Of a stretch of DNA of 64,000 nucleotides, positions 18,506 to 27,741 are shown piece after piece. A model generated the notes under the pieces. The model worked only from the letters and a program-made list of their open reading frames with translations, searched no databases and was not told the DNA's origin. Location of the stretch: positions 341,080 through 405,079 of the forward strand of contig CBDBJL010000018.1 in assembly GCA_965206365.1 (NCBI GenBank), written 5' to 3'. Positions within the stretch are counted from its first letter, which is position 1; every line of letters starts with the position of its first letter. The translations under genes and the position numbers were made by a program. Source of the stretch: CBDBJL01 sp965206365 (GTDB lineage Bacteria; Pseudomonadota; Alphaproteobacteria; JABAAW01; JAHZMA01).

Positions 18506-21500
18506 TTAATTTCTGTTAAAAATTTGTTGCCAAAGTGAGCGTTTTCCGCTTGGTAGCTTTGCAGTCTTGGGTTCGTCAATCTTAGCTTTATCAACCTTAG
18601 AATCATCAATTTCAGCTTCAGTTGAGACTTCTGTTTGCGGTTTGGTATTGAAATCTAATGTTTCGGCTTTCGCTGATGGTTCAGGTTCGGAATCTAATAT
18701 TTTACCTTCCGCTTCCCCAGAAATTTCCGCTTGCGGTTCAGTATCGGCTTCGATAAATTCCGCTTCGATTAATGGTTCAACTGGGATTTTTGCCTGTAGT
18801 TTAGAAACGGATTCAGGAAACTCCGCTTCCGTTGATGGTTGATCTGGGGTTTCCGCTTGCGGTTTGGGCTCGGAATTTAATATTTCGGCTTCCGTTGATG
18901 GTTCAGCTGTGGTTTCTATCTGCGGTTCAGTATCGGCTTCCGCCAATGGTTCAGCTGAAATTTTTGTTTGCGGTATAGATTCAGACTCTAATATTTCACC
19001 TTCAGCTTCCCCAGGCATTTCCGCTTGCAGTTTGGGCTCGGAATCTAATATTTTACCTTCCGCTTCCCCAGAAATTTCCGCTTGCGGTTCAGTATCGGCT
19101 TCGATAAATTCCGCTTCGATTAATGGTTCAACTGGGATTTTTGCCTGTAGTTTAGAAACGGATTCAGGAAACTCCGCTTCCGTTGATGGTTGATCTGGGG
19201 TTTCCGCTTGCGGTTTGGGCTCGGAATTTAATATTTCGGCTTCCGTTGATGGTTCAGCTGTGGTTTCTATCTGCGGTTCAGGATCGGCTTCCGCCAATGG
19301 TTCAGCTGAAATTTTTGTTTGCGGTATAGATTCAGACTCTAATATTTCACCTTCAGCTTCCCCAGGCATTTCCGCTTGCAGTTTGGGCTCGGAATCTAAT
19401 ATTTTACCTTCCGCTTCTCCAGGTATTTCCGCTTGCGGTTCAGTATCGGCTTCGATAAATTCCGCTTCGATTAATGGTTCAACTGGGATTTTTGCCTGTA
19501 GTTTAGAAACGGATTCAGGAAACTCCGCTTCCGTTGATGGTTGATCTGGGGTTTCCGCTTGCGGTTTGGGCTCGGAATTTAATATTTCGGCTTCCGTTGA
19601 TGGTTCAGCTGTGGTTTCTATCTGCGGTTCAGGATCGGCTTCCGCCGATGGTTGATCTGGGATTTCTGCTTGCGGTCTGGGTTCGGAATCTAATATTTTA
19701 CCTTCCGCTTCTCCAGGTATTTCCGCTTGCGGTTCAGGATCGGATTCCGCCAATGGTTCAACTGGGGCTTCTGCCTGCGGTTCAGGATCGGCTTTGATAA
19801 ATTCTGCTGATGGCTCAACTGGGGTTTCCGCTTGCGGTATGGATTCAGACTTTAATATTTCTCCTTCGGTTGATGGTTCAATTGATGGTTGATCTGGGGT
19901 TTCCGCTTGCGGTTTGGGCTCGGAATCTAATATTTTACCTTCCGCTTCTCCAGGTATTTCCGCTTGCAGCTTGGGCTCGGAATCTAATATTTTACCTTCC
20001 GCTTCTCCAGGTATTTCCGCTTGCGGTTTGGTATCGAAATCTAATGTTTCGGCTTTCATTGATGGTTCAACTGGGGTTTCTGCCTGCGGTTCAGGATCGG
20101 ATTCCGTCAATGGTTCAACTGGGGCTTCTGCCTGCGGTTCAGGATCGGATTCCGCCGATGGTTCAGCTGGGATTTCTGCTTGCAGTTTGGGCTCGGAATC
20201 TAATATTTCGGCTTCCGCTGATGGTTCAGGTTCGGATTCCGCCAATGGCTCAGCTGGGATTTCTACTTGCGGTCTGGGTTCGGAATCTAATATTTTACCT
20301 TCCGCTTCTCCAGGCATTTCTGCCTGCGGTTTAGGCTCGGAATTTAATATTTCGGCTTCCGTTGATGGTTCAATTGATGGTTGATCTGGAATTTCCGCTT
20401 GCGGTTCAGTATCGGCTTCAATAAATTCTGCCGATGGTTCAGCTGAAACCTCTGCTTGCAGTCTGGGCTTGGAATCTAATATTTCATCTTCAGCTTGATT
20501 GTTTTGTGGAGAATTTTTAGATTCATCTAAAAATTCACGGTGGAAAACGTCACTTAAGCTAGGCAAAGAATTTAACAAATTTCTAAAATTAGCAAATGTT
20601 TTGATGGTATCAGTTTGCGCTTTCTGAAATTCTTCAGCTGCAAAATGGGGAGGGTGGGGTATGAAAGTATTTATATTTTTTGATAAGGGTTTATAAACAT
20701 TTTCTCTAGAAAGATTTTGAATATCAACGGTGTCGGTATTTGATTGAGGTTCTGCTTGTGGTATGGATTCAGACTCTAATATTTCATCTTCCGCTTTTCC
20801 AGGAATTTCTGCCTGCGGTTCAGTATCGGCTTCAATAAATTCCGTCGATGGTTCAACTGGGGTTTCCGCTTGCGGTTCAGCATCGGCTTCAATAAATTCC
20901 GCTGATGGTTCAGCTGGGGTTTCTGCTTGTGGTATGGATTCAGACTTTAATATTTCATCTTCTGCTTCTCCAGGAATTTCTGCCTGCGGTTCAGTATCGG
21001 CTTCAATAAATTCCGTCGATGGTCTATCTGGGATTTCTGCTTGTGGTATGGATTCAGACTTTAATATTTCATCTTCCGCTTCTCCAGGAATTTCTGCCTG
21101 CGGTTCAGTATCGGCTTCAATAAATTCCGCTGATGGTTCAGCTGGGGTTTCTGCTTGTGGTATGGATTCAGACTTTAATATTTCATCTTCTGCTTCTCCA
21201 GGAATTTCTGCCTGCGGTTCAGTATCGGCTTCAATAAATTCCGTCGATGGTCTATCTGGGATTTCTGCTTGTGGTATGGATTCAGACTTTAATATTTCAT
21301 CTTCCGCTTCTCCAGGAATTTCTGCCTGCGGTTCAGTATCGGCTTCGATAAATTCCGCTGATGGTTCAACAGGGGTTTCTGCCTGCGGTTCAGGATCGGA
21401 TTCCGCCAATGGTTCAGCTGTGGTTTCTACCTGCGGTTCGGGTTCGGAATCTAATATTTTACCTTCCGCTTCTCCAGAAATTTCTGCCTGCGGTTCAGGA

Positions 21501-23533
21501 TCGGCTTCGATAAATTCCGCTGATGGTTCAACAGGGGTTTCTGCCTGCGGTTCAGGATCGGATTCCGCCAATGGTTCAGCTGTGGTTTCTACCTGCGGTT
21601 CGGGTTCGGAATCTAATATTTTACCTTCCGCTTCTCCAGAAATTTCTGCCTGCGGTTCAGGATCGGCTTTGATAAATTCTGCTGATGGCTCAACTGGGGT
21701 TTCCGCTTGCGGTTCAGGATCGGCTTTGATAAATTCTGCTGATGGCTCAACTGGGGTTTCCGCTTGCGGTTCAGGATCGGCTTCAATAAATTCCGTCGAT
21801 GGTTCAACTGGGGTTTCCGCTTGCGGTTCAGCATCGGCTTCAATAAATTCCGCTGATGGTTCAGCTGGGGTTTCTGCTTGTGGTATGGATTCAGACTTTA
21901 ATATTTCATCTTCTGCTTCTCCAGGAATTTCCGCTTGCGGTTCAGCATCGGCTTCAATAAATTCCGTCGATGGTTCAACTGGGGTTTCCGCTTGCGGTTC
22001 AGCATCGGCTTCAATAAATTCCGCTGATGGTTCAGCTGGGGTTTCTGCTTGTGGTATGGATTCAGACTTTAATATTTCATCTTCTGCTTCTCCAGGAATT
22101 TCTGCCTGCGGTTCAGTATCGGCTTCAATAAATTCCGTCGATGGTCCATCTGGGATTTCTGCTTGTGGTATGGATTCAGACTTTAATATTTCATCTTCTG
22201 CTTCTCCAGGAATTTCTGCCTGCGGTTCAGTATCGGCTTCGATAAATTCCGCTGATGGTTCAACAGGGGTTTCTGCCTGCGGTTCAGGATCGGATTCCGC
22301 CAATGGTTCAGCTGTGGTTTCTACCTGCGGTTCGGGTTCGGAATCTAATATTTTACCTTCCGCTTCTCCAGAAATTTCTGCCTGCGGTTCAGGATCGGCT
22401 TCGATAAATTCCGCTGATGGTTCAACAGGGGTTTCTGCCTGCGGTTCAGGATCGGATTCCGCCAATGGTTCAGCTGTGGTTTCTACCTGCGGTTCGGGTT
22501 CGGAATCTAATATTTTACCTTCCGCTTCTCCAGGAATTTCTGCCTGCGGTTCAGTATCGGCTTCCGCCAATGGTTCAGCTGAAATTTTTGTTTGCGGTGC
22601 GGATTCGGATTCAAACGATTCTGATTCGATAAGTTCAACGTTAGTTGTCATTTTATTGGGTTGTGATTCTAACAAATTTGGTGAGGGATGATTATGGTCG
22701 CTGGGTTTTTTAAAAAGAGATTTTTTGCTAAATATTTTTTGCCAAAGAGATCGTTTTCCCGTTGTTTCCAAAATCATATTTTGGTTGTTTAGCTCTGGTT
22801 CCGTAGAATAATATTCTTGTTCGGGTTGAACGTTATTTTGCAACATCGTTGAAAGCTTTAGCTCACTTGAATCAGATGATTTCATACCAGCAACGTTTAA
22901 TCTACCATCTGTCATTTGGTAATGAATACCATCTATCGGGATAATATTTTTTTGGGTGGTTATAATGATAATGCTACCAAAGCGGGTTAATTTTTCTGAA
23001 ATAATTTCTGAGAGGATGGGTTTAAGTTCTGGTGGCAAATCGTCAAAGGGATTATCTAACAGGTAAAGTTTCGCGTCATAGCCAAAAGTGGCAATGAAAC
23101 GGACAATTTTTTGTTGTTTTGGCGATAAAAGACCAAATTTACTGACAATGATTGAGGCATAATCCTCGCCTAAACGAGTAAAAAGGCTTTCAACCATATG
23201 TTGATCATAATGATCCTTGCCACATAAGGAGATTAGGAGTTCTTCAATACTGAAATTGCGTTGTAATGTTAATTCGCTACCATAATATCCAATTAATTGG
23301 GTGCGTTTGATTGTGGATAGCAAACAAGGATTTTCAGAAAATATGGTAACGCTACCTGTTTGTGGAGAGTCTGTGCCATAAAGTAATTTTAGGAGAAATT
23401 TTTTAGCGACTTCGTCTTCACCACTAATAACAACAAGCCCACCAGGTCTTATTTTCAAATAAGCAATTGCTAGGGTGGCATTGTCACCCAGATTATTATA
23501 AAGAGGTTTAGATATATTTTCACATACTAGCAT
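18506..23533 (-). CDS. Degenerate FtsE-like ABC domain fused to a giant Pro/Glu repeat region
   Basis: One uninterrupted frame of 1675 codons. Residues 1-222 follow the FtsE/ABC nucleotide-binding fold end to end, but every catalytic motif is degraded: the Walker A position reads SGEDEVAKKFLLKLL, the signature reads LSPKQQ rather than LSGGQ, Walker B reads LYLLDNPF (Asp kept, catalytic Glu to Asn) and the H-loop reads TTQKN. A basic GKRSLWQKIF motif at about 259 recurs at the C-terminus as GKRSLWQQIF. Residues about 305-1640 are acidic tandem repeats built on EPQAE-x-P-x-EPSAE units, broken once by a unique island (about 924-1022). No membrane segment or signal is seen. It follows galE by 21 bases. 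Likely a non-hydrolysing scaffold; function unknown. Confidence 0.7.
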   Translation of the reverse strand: MLVCENISKPLYNNLGDNATLAIAYLKIRPGGLVVISGEDEVAKKFLLKLLYGTDSPQTGSVTIFSENPCLLSTIKRTQLIGYYGSELTLQRNFSIEELLISLCGKDHYDQHMVESLFTRLGEDYASIIVSKFGLLSPKQQKIVRFIATFGYDAKLYLLDNPFDDLPPELKPILSEIISEKLTRFGSIIIITTQKNIIPIDGIHYQMTDGRLNVAGMKSSDSSELKLSTMLQNNVQPEQEYYSTEPELNNQNMILETTGKRSLWQKIFSKKSLFKKPSDHNHPSPNLLESQPNKMTTNVELIESESFESESAPQTKISAEPLAEADTEPQAEIPGEAEGKILDSEPEPQVETTAEPLAESDPEPQAETPVEPSAEFIEADPEPQAEISGEAEGKILDSEPEPQVETTAEPLAESDPEPQAETPVEPSAEFIEADTEPQAEIPGEAEDEILKSESIPQAEIPDGPSTEFIEADTEPQAEIPGEAEDEILKSESIPQAETPAEPSAEFIEADAEPQAETPVEPSTEFIEADAEPQAEIPGEAEDEILKSESIPQAETPAEPSAEFIEADAEPQAETPVEPSTEFIEADPEPQAETPVEPSAEFIKADPEPQAETPVEPSAEFIKADPEPQAEISGEAEGKILDSEPEPQVETTAEPLAESDPEPQAETPVEPSAEFIEADPEPQAEISGEAEGKILDSEPEPQVETTAEPLAESDPEPQAETPVEPSAEFIEADTEPQAEIPGEAEDEILKSESIPQAEIPDRPSTEFIEADTEPQAEIPGEAEDEILKSESIPQAETPAEPSAEFIEADTEPQAEIPGEAEDEILKSESIPQAEIPDRPSTEFIEADTEPQAEIPGEAEDEILKSESIPQAETPAEPSAEFIEADAEPQAETPVEPSTEFIEADTEPQAEIPGKAEDEILESESIPQAEPQSNTDTVDIQNLSRENVYKPLSKNINTFIPHPPHFAAEEFQKAQTDTIKTFANFRNLLNSLPSLSDVFHREFLDESKNSPQNNQAEDEILDSKPRLQAEVSAEPSAEFIEADTEPQAEIPDQPSIEPSTEAEILNSEPKPQAEMPGEAEGKILDSEPRPQVEIPAEPLAESEPEPSAEAEILDSEPKLQAEIPAEPSAESDPEPQAEAPVEPLTESDPEPQAETPVEPSMKAETLDFDTKPQAEIPGEAEGKILDSEPKLQAEIPGEAEGKILDSEPKPQAETPDQPSIEPSTEGEILKSESIPQAETPVEPSAEFIKADPEPQAEAPVEPLAESDPEPQAEIPGEAEGKILDSEPRPQAEIPDQPSAEADPEPQIETTAEPSTEAEILNSEPKPQAETPDQPSTEAEFPESVSKLQAKIPVEPLIEAEFIEADTEPQAEIPGEAEGKILDSEPKLQAEMPGEAEGEILESESIPQTKISAEPLAEADPEPQIETTAEPSTEAEILNSEPKPQAETPDQPSTEAEFPESVSKLQAKIPVEPLIEAEFIEADTEPQAEISGEAEGKILDSEPKLQAEMPGEAEGEILESESIPQTKISAEPLAEADTEPQIETTAEPSTEAEILNSEPKPQAETPDQPSTEAEFPESVSKLQAKIPVEPLIEAEFIEADTEPQAEISGEAEGKILDSEPEPSAKAETLDFNTKPQTEVSTEAEIDDSKVDKAKIDEPKTAKLPSGKRSLWQQIFNRN
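18600..20460. repeat. Tandem coding repeats, block 1 (includes 3 × 351 bp higher-order copies)
   Basis: This block encodes the C-terminal repeat region of the FtsE-like gene. A 351-bp unit (117 codons) occurs three times in a row with copies beginning near 18712, 19062 and 19413 and only scattered base differences. Shorter modules of about 15-21 codons make up the rest. All periods are multiples of three, so the frame is kept. Confidence 0.85.
20760..22630. repeat. Tandem coding repeats, block 2 (114, 162 and 228 bp periods)
   Basis: The second repeat block of the FtsE-like gene. A 228-bp (76-codon) period made of two 114-bp halves is visible from about 20911, and a 162-bp (54-codon) unit is tandemly duplicated at 21341 and 21503 and recurs near 22240-22560. 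Block 2 is separated from block 1 by about 300 bases of non-repetitive coding sequence (20467-20760). Confidence 0.85.
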
Positions 23534-23554
23534 AGTAAGACTTTATAGCACATT

Positions 23555-24574
23555 TTATTGTGCATTCAATAAGTGCCTTTCCCATAGCAATGCAGATTTA
23601 AGAATTTTATCAAGATGATTATACTGTGGATTAAAATCTAGTTTTTTGCATAAGAGTTGATGGTTGGCAATCAGGCAATCAGGATCTCCTGTTCGCCGGG
23701 GTGATTCAATAATTTTTAAGGATGTTAGATCATGAAATGTAAGGATAATTTCATTCATAGTTTGCAAAACCTGCCTTACCGAAAATCCAGTGCCATAACC
23801 ACAATTAAAAAGTTGTGATTCTTGAGTTTCATGCATTAATTGCAAGGTTTGTCGGTGAATTTGCACCAAATCGGAAACATGGATATAATCACGCACACCT
23901 GTGCCATCTTCTGTGTTGAAATCAGTACCAAAAATTTCCACATGTTTGCGTTTGCCAATAGCGGCTTCAGCTGCAACTTTAATTAGATGTGTGGCATTTT
24001 CATTTATCTGGCCTGCGCGCAAATTGCTATCGGCACCTGCAACGTTAAAATAGCGTAAAATTCCAAAAATCAAACCATGCGCACTCGCAACATCTTGTAA
24101 AATCATTTCGCTCATCATTTTAGAAGTGCCGTAAGGGTTGATTGGGTTTAAGGGGGTTGTCTCTGGTAAGGTTGGGGTTTTCGCCATACCATAAACGGCA
24201 GCGGTAGAGGAAAAAAGGAAATTTTTTACGCCTGTACATACTGCCGATTTTAACAGTGAGGTGGTTTGCATTGTGTTGTTTAGGTAATATTTGAGTGGCT
24301 GGGTTACAGATTCGGGGACAATGATCGAGGCCGCAAAATGAATGATGCTGGTGATATTGTGTTTTTGGATAATGGATTCTACCAAAGGGCGATCCCCAAC
24401 ATTGCCTTGATAAAAAATAGCTTGTTTTGGGATCAGCTTGCCATAATTGCTGGAAAGATTGTCAATAATGATCGGTGTTATTCCTATTTCTAAAAGATTT
24501 AACGCCATGTGCGAGCCAATATAGCCTGCACCTCCGGTAATTAAAATAGCCATGTTTGAGAGATTGTTTTGCAT
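23555..24574 (-). CDS. galE: UDP-glucose 4-epimerase
   Basis: A 339-residue short-chain dehydrogenase-fold epimerase that interconverts UDP-glucose and UDP-galactose. The NAD-binding GGAGYIGSH is near residue 14, STAAVYG near 124 and the catalytic YGTSKMMSE tyrosine/lysine pair near 148. The RDYIHVSDL segment near 219 and the NCGYGTGFSV segment confirm the subfamily. The ATG at 24574 is two bases after the pgi stop; a second ATG seven codons in is also possible. It forms a sugar-nucleotide pair with pgi, upstream of the repeat-containing FtsE-like gene. Confidence 0.94.
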   Translation of the reverse strand: MQNNLSNMAILITGGAGYIGSHMALNLLEIGITPIIIDNLSSNYGKLIPKQAIFYQGNVGDRPLVESIIQKHNITSIIHFAASIIVPESVTQPLKYYLNNTMQTTSLLKSAVCTGVKNFLFSSTAAVYGMAKTPTLPETTPLNPINPYGTSKMMSEMILQDVASAHGLIFGILRYFNVAGADSNLRAGQINENATHLIKVAAEAAIGKRKHVEIFGTDFNTEDGTGVRDYIHVSDLVQIHRQTLQLMHETQESQLFNCGYGTGFSVRQVLQTMNEIILTFHDLTSLKIIESPRRTGDPDCLIANHQLLCKKLDFNPQYNHLDKILKSALLWERHLLNAQ

Positions 24575-24576
24575 TG

Positions 24577-26178
24577 TTATTCTTTGGTTTCAGATTTTAC
24601 ACCATGATGAAAATTGTATATCAACCCTAAAGTGGAACTATCCCAATGAGGATCAATTTGAGTTTCATCATGGAGGAGAGCAGAGAGTTTTTTCATTTCT
24701 TGCTTACCAAATTCTACACCAAATTGATCAAAAGGATTAATGTTCCAAAAAACTGATTGCGTAAAGCAACAATGTTCGTAAAGCGCAATTAAAGCTCCTA
24801 AATAATAAGGGGTTAAGGAGGGATATAAAATCATATTTGAAGGGCGATTGCCAGTAAATTTTTGCCAAGAAGAAGGGGCAGGGGCATTTGAGTTTCTATT
24901 GGTTTGCTTCCCAATCATCAGGCTTTCCGCTTGGGCAAAACAGCTGGCAGCAAGGGCAGCATGGTGCTGATCAATACTATGAATGGCTTGACGTGCTAAT
25001 AAAAAATCTATGGGGATCAAATCACTTCCTTGATGCAGAAGCTGAAAAAACGAATGTTGCGCGTTGCTTCCCGGCTCGCCCCAATAGATGGGTGATGTTT
25101 TCAGAAAAACATTTTCGCCATTCAGCGCGGTTGATTTGCCACCAGATTCCATTAATAATTGTTGCAAATAGGCAGGAAAGCGTTGCATTCTATAATCGTA
25201 AGGGATAATTGCATGGCTGGTTGTTCCCAGAAAATTACGATTCCAAATATGCATTAAGGCCAAATTTATCGGTAAATTTTCGGCGAGTGGGGCATTGTAG
25301 AAATGATCATCAATCGATGCAAAACCATGCAATAATGCCATAAAATTATCACTTCCAATTCCGATCATTAAAGAAAGCCCAATCGCGCTACAAAGCGAGG
25401 TACGCCCTCCAACAAAATCCCATAATGGAAAAATATTTTGTGGTGCAATGCCAAACTTTTCGGCTTCGGGCGCGTTTGCAGTAATTGCAAAAAAATGTTG
25501 GGAGATATTGCTATTTCCAATAATATTCTCCAGCCAATTACGAGCAGATTCAGCATTTTTAAGGGTTTCGTAAGTGGTAAAACTTTTTGAAGAAATTAAA
25601 AACAAAGTTTGATGAGGGTTAAGTTGTTGGCAAATATCGTGAAGATGCCCGCCATCAAGATTAGAAACAAAGTGACATTTTATTGTTTTCCGAACAAAAG
25701 GGGTTAAAGCTTGCATCGCCATGGCTGGGCCCAAATCGGAACCGCCAACGCCAATATTAACGAGATCGGTAATCGGGGTTGGGATTTTGTAAATATCGGA
25801 ATCACCAGATTCGATCGCAGCTGTTAAAGCGATCATTTGTTTGCGGGTATCGGCAATTAGTTGCAGAATATCGGGGGGAAATTTTTTGCCAAAATGCCTA
25901 AGTGCCATGTGTAAAGCGGGAAGATTTTCGGTGGTGTTTACATGTTCGCCAGAAAATAGGGCGGTGCGTTTCGCATTAAATTCTTGAGATTGCAAGAAAT
26001 CATGTAATAAAGTTAGTGTTTTCGCATCAATAAGATTTTTGGAATAATCCAATAAAATTCCATCATGCTGCAAATGGAAATTATCAAAACGTGTGGTATC
26101 TTCAGTAAATAAATCATAGATAGATCTGGCTTGCAAAGCGCAAGCATGTGATCTGAGTTGATGATAGAGAGTTTCCAT
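24577..26178 (-). CDS. pgi: Glucose-6-phosphate isomerase
   Basis: A 533-residue phosphoglucose isomerase. Signature elements are VGVGGSDLGPAMAMQAL near residue 138, the PGI signature GGRTSLCSAIGLSL near 261, GEPGSNAQHSFFQLLHQG (catalytic His) near 369 and the C-terminal FGVEFGKQEMKKL containing the catalytic lysine. Length is normal. It is the first gene of a minus-strand run pgi-galE-FtsE-like. The ATG has no strong ribosome-binding site. It connects glycolysis/gluconeogenesis with the sugar nucleotides made by galE. Confidence 0.96.
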   Translation of the reverse strand: METLYHQLRSHACALQARSIYDLFTEDTTRFDNFHLQHDGILLDYSKNLIDAKTLTLLHDFLQSQEFNAKRTALFSGEHVNTTENLPALHMALRHFGKKFPPDILQLIADTRKQMIALTAAIESGDSDIYKIPTPITDLVNIGVGGSDLGPAMAMQALTPFVRKTIKCHFVSNLDGGHLHDICQQLNPHQTLFLISSKSFTTYETLKNAESARNWLENIIGNSNISQHFFAITANAPEAEKFGIAPQNIFPLWDFVGGRTSLCSAIGLSLMIGIGSDNFMALLHGFASIDDHFYNAPLAENLPINLALMHIWNRNFLGTTSHAIIPYDYRMQRFPAYLQQLLMESGGKSTALNGENVFLKTSPIYWGEPGSNAQHSFFQLLHQGSDLIPIDFLLARQAIHSIDQHHAALAASCFAQAESLMIGKQTNRNSNAPAPSSWQKFTGNRPSNMILYPSLTPYYLGALIALYEHCCFTQSVFWNINPFDQFGVEFGKQEMKKLSALLHDETQIDPHWDSSTLGLIYNFHHGVKSETKE

Positions 26179-26466
26179 TGCAAGTAATCTAGCATCATCT
26201 CTTTAGGCTTGCAATTATTCTATGATATTTATATTTGAGAATAGTGTTAGGGGAGACCTTATTTTGATCGTAATCTCAACCCGATATCTCCACTTTGGGA
26301 TAAGCTTTTGTTGTTTCGACAACAAAAATTTCAACATGAATTATTGTTGAATAAAGATGCATGTATGGGAAGTTTCTTAGTTGGCTCCCCCCTTAGGGAA
26401 GTTTTTACCCAAGAAGACCCGCATTTCGTACCCTTAAGGATAGGCTACGATGATTGATTTCCTGAT
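26179..26466. other. 288-base gap with hairpins, possible structured RNA
   Basis: No credible reading frame. TTTTGTTG/CAACAAAA (26306-26327) is a perfect 8-bp inverted repeat with a 6-base loop, and GGGGAG (about 26250) could pair at long range with CTCCCC (about 26396). A TTGCAA/TATATT pair near 26209-26235 is a weak promoter-like element on the plus strand. It may hold a small RNA or just the pgi promoter and the end of the ankyrin transcript. Confidence 0.3.
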
Positions 26467-27525
26467 TCACTCTGTATTATACTCTAACAAAAGATCTTTC
26501 ATTGCATTTGATTTTCCTTCTTCATCCGCTGTTCTAAAAAAATTCTTATAATCCTGATAAGGTGGAGTGGCTCCGTATTCATAGGCATAATCAAAAGGGG
26601 TTCTTCCATCTTTATCTGTGATATTAGGATCTACGTCCCTTCTAAGCAGAAACTCTAACATTGCAATTTCTCCAGCTCTAACTACCGAATGAAGCATGGT
26701 TCCGCGATCGCTGGTAGCAGCATGAATATCCAAACCCTGTTCTATTAAAAAATCTGCCATTTCAAATTCTTTAGATTGGATTGTCAGATGTAACATTGTT
26801 TCATTATCGCTGGTGACGGTATGAATATCTTCCCCTTGCTTGATTAGCAATTTTACAATCTCAATTCCTCCAGATTGAACGGCTATATGGAGAATTGGAC
26901 TGTTATTATTAGCAATCGCATGAATATTTGCACCTTGGGCAAGTAAAAAATGGGCAATATCGATATAATTATTATTGAGTGCTAACAATAAGGGAGTGCG
27001 GCCAAACTTATCTTTGGCATTAATATCTGCACCTTGTTCTAGCAAGAATTGCACCATGGCTAAATTGCCAACACTCAAATAACCAATCGCACCATGCAAA
27101 GGATTATCAATCCCTGGCGGTGAGTTAATTTCCGCACCCTTTGCTAGGAATAATTTGACGAGATTTAAACGATTTGCGTTGGCGGCATAGGTAAGGGGAG
27201 TTGCTTTACCATCATCCTGATTTAAATTTGTCCCTTTTTCGATAAAAGTTGTAATTTCTTCTAAACTGGTTGTTTCGATCAAGGAATAATCTAATAAAGG
27301 ATTATAATCAGTAGAGGTGGTTACAGTTTCTATTGTTTCAGGGGAATTATAGGAATTTGGCGACAGATTCGTAAATAAATTCGTAAGATAAGAATCTTCG
27401 GTGGAAACATCGTAGATGATGTATGTAAAAAAAATAAAACCAAAAATGGAAAAGAAATTAAAAATAACTTTCCATGTTTTGGTTAAATATTTTTTATTGA
27501 ATTTTTTGGCAATAATTTATTGCAT
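26467..27525 (-). pseudogene. Membrane-anchored ankyrin-repeat protein, stop at codon 3
   Basis: The readable frame encodes about six to seven ankyrin repeats (for example DKFGRTPLLLALNNNYIDIA) in its last 271 codons, which could start at TTG 27282. The same frame stays open 78 codons further upstream and encodes a lysine-rich start followed by a hydrophobic anchor (FNFFSIFGFIFFTYIIY). There is no ATG, GTG or TTG in that extension, but an ATG at 27525, preceded by GGAG, is in frame and separated from it only by CAA and TAA. The sequence therefore looks like a gene interrupted by a stop at codon 3, or one that uses a rare ATT start. Ankyrin repeats mediate protein binding; the partner is unknown. 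Confidence 0.65.
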
Positions 27526-27541
27526 AATTTTCTCCACTTAA

Positions 27542-27558
27542 AAAATGGTGCCCCAAAA

Positions 27559-27566
<8 letters not shown>
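27542..27566. repeat. 12-bp direct repeat at the tRNA-Phe 3' end
   Basis: AAAATGGTGCCC occurs at 27542-27553 and 27555-27566. The second copy includes the 3' end (with encoded CCA) of tRNA-Phe, so the tRNA terminus is duplicated immediately downstream. Confidence 0.7.
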
Positions 27567-27634
<68 letters not shown>

Positions 27635-27741
27635 AAAAAATAGATAGCATCTATTTTCATTTTATAGAACGGATATTGTTATACGAGTTGGTGAAATTTT
27701 TAGCAAGAGGTTTTCTGATAATGGGTTAGAAATAGGTGATA

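Noticed and set aside
18600..22630. The direct repeats as a possible CRISPR array
   Set aside because: The repeats are long, contiguous or nested, lie inside one reading frame and have no regular 30-40 base spacers.
20763..22691. A 642-codon plus-strand frame (Ser/Ala/Gly/Cys-rich) and shorter plus-strand frames at 18567-20384
   Set aside because: They are antisense shadows of the repeat region: repeat periods are multiples of three, so any frame lacking a stop in one unit stays open in all units. The translated composition has no homology-like structure.
26306..26327. The 8-bp hairpin as an intrinsic terminator for the ankyrin transcript
   Set aside because: No T-run follows on either strand, and it lies upstream, not downstream, of the minus-strand ankyrin coding end in a position that does not fit.
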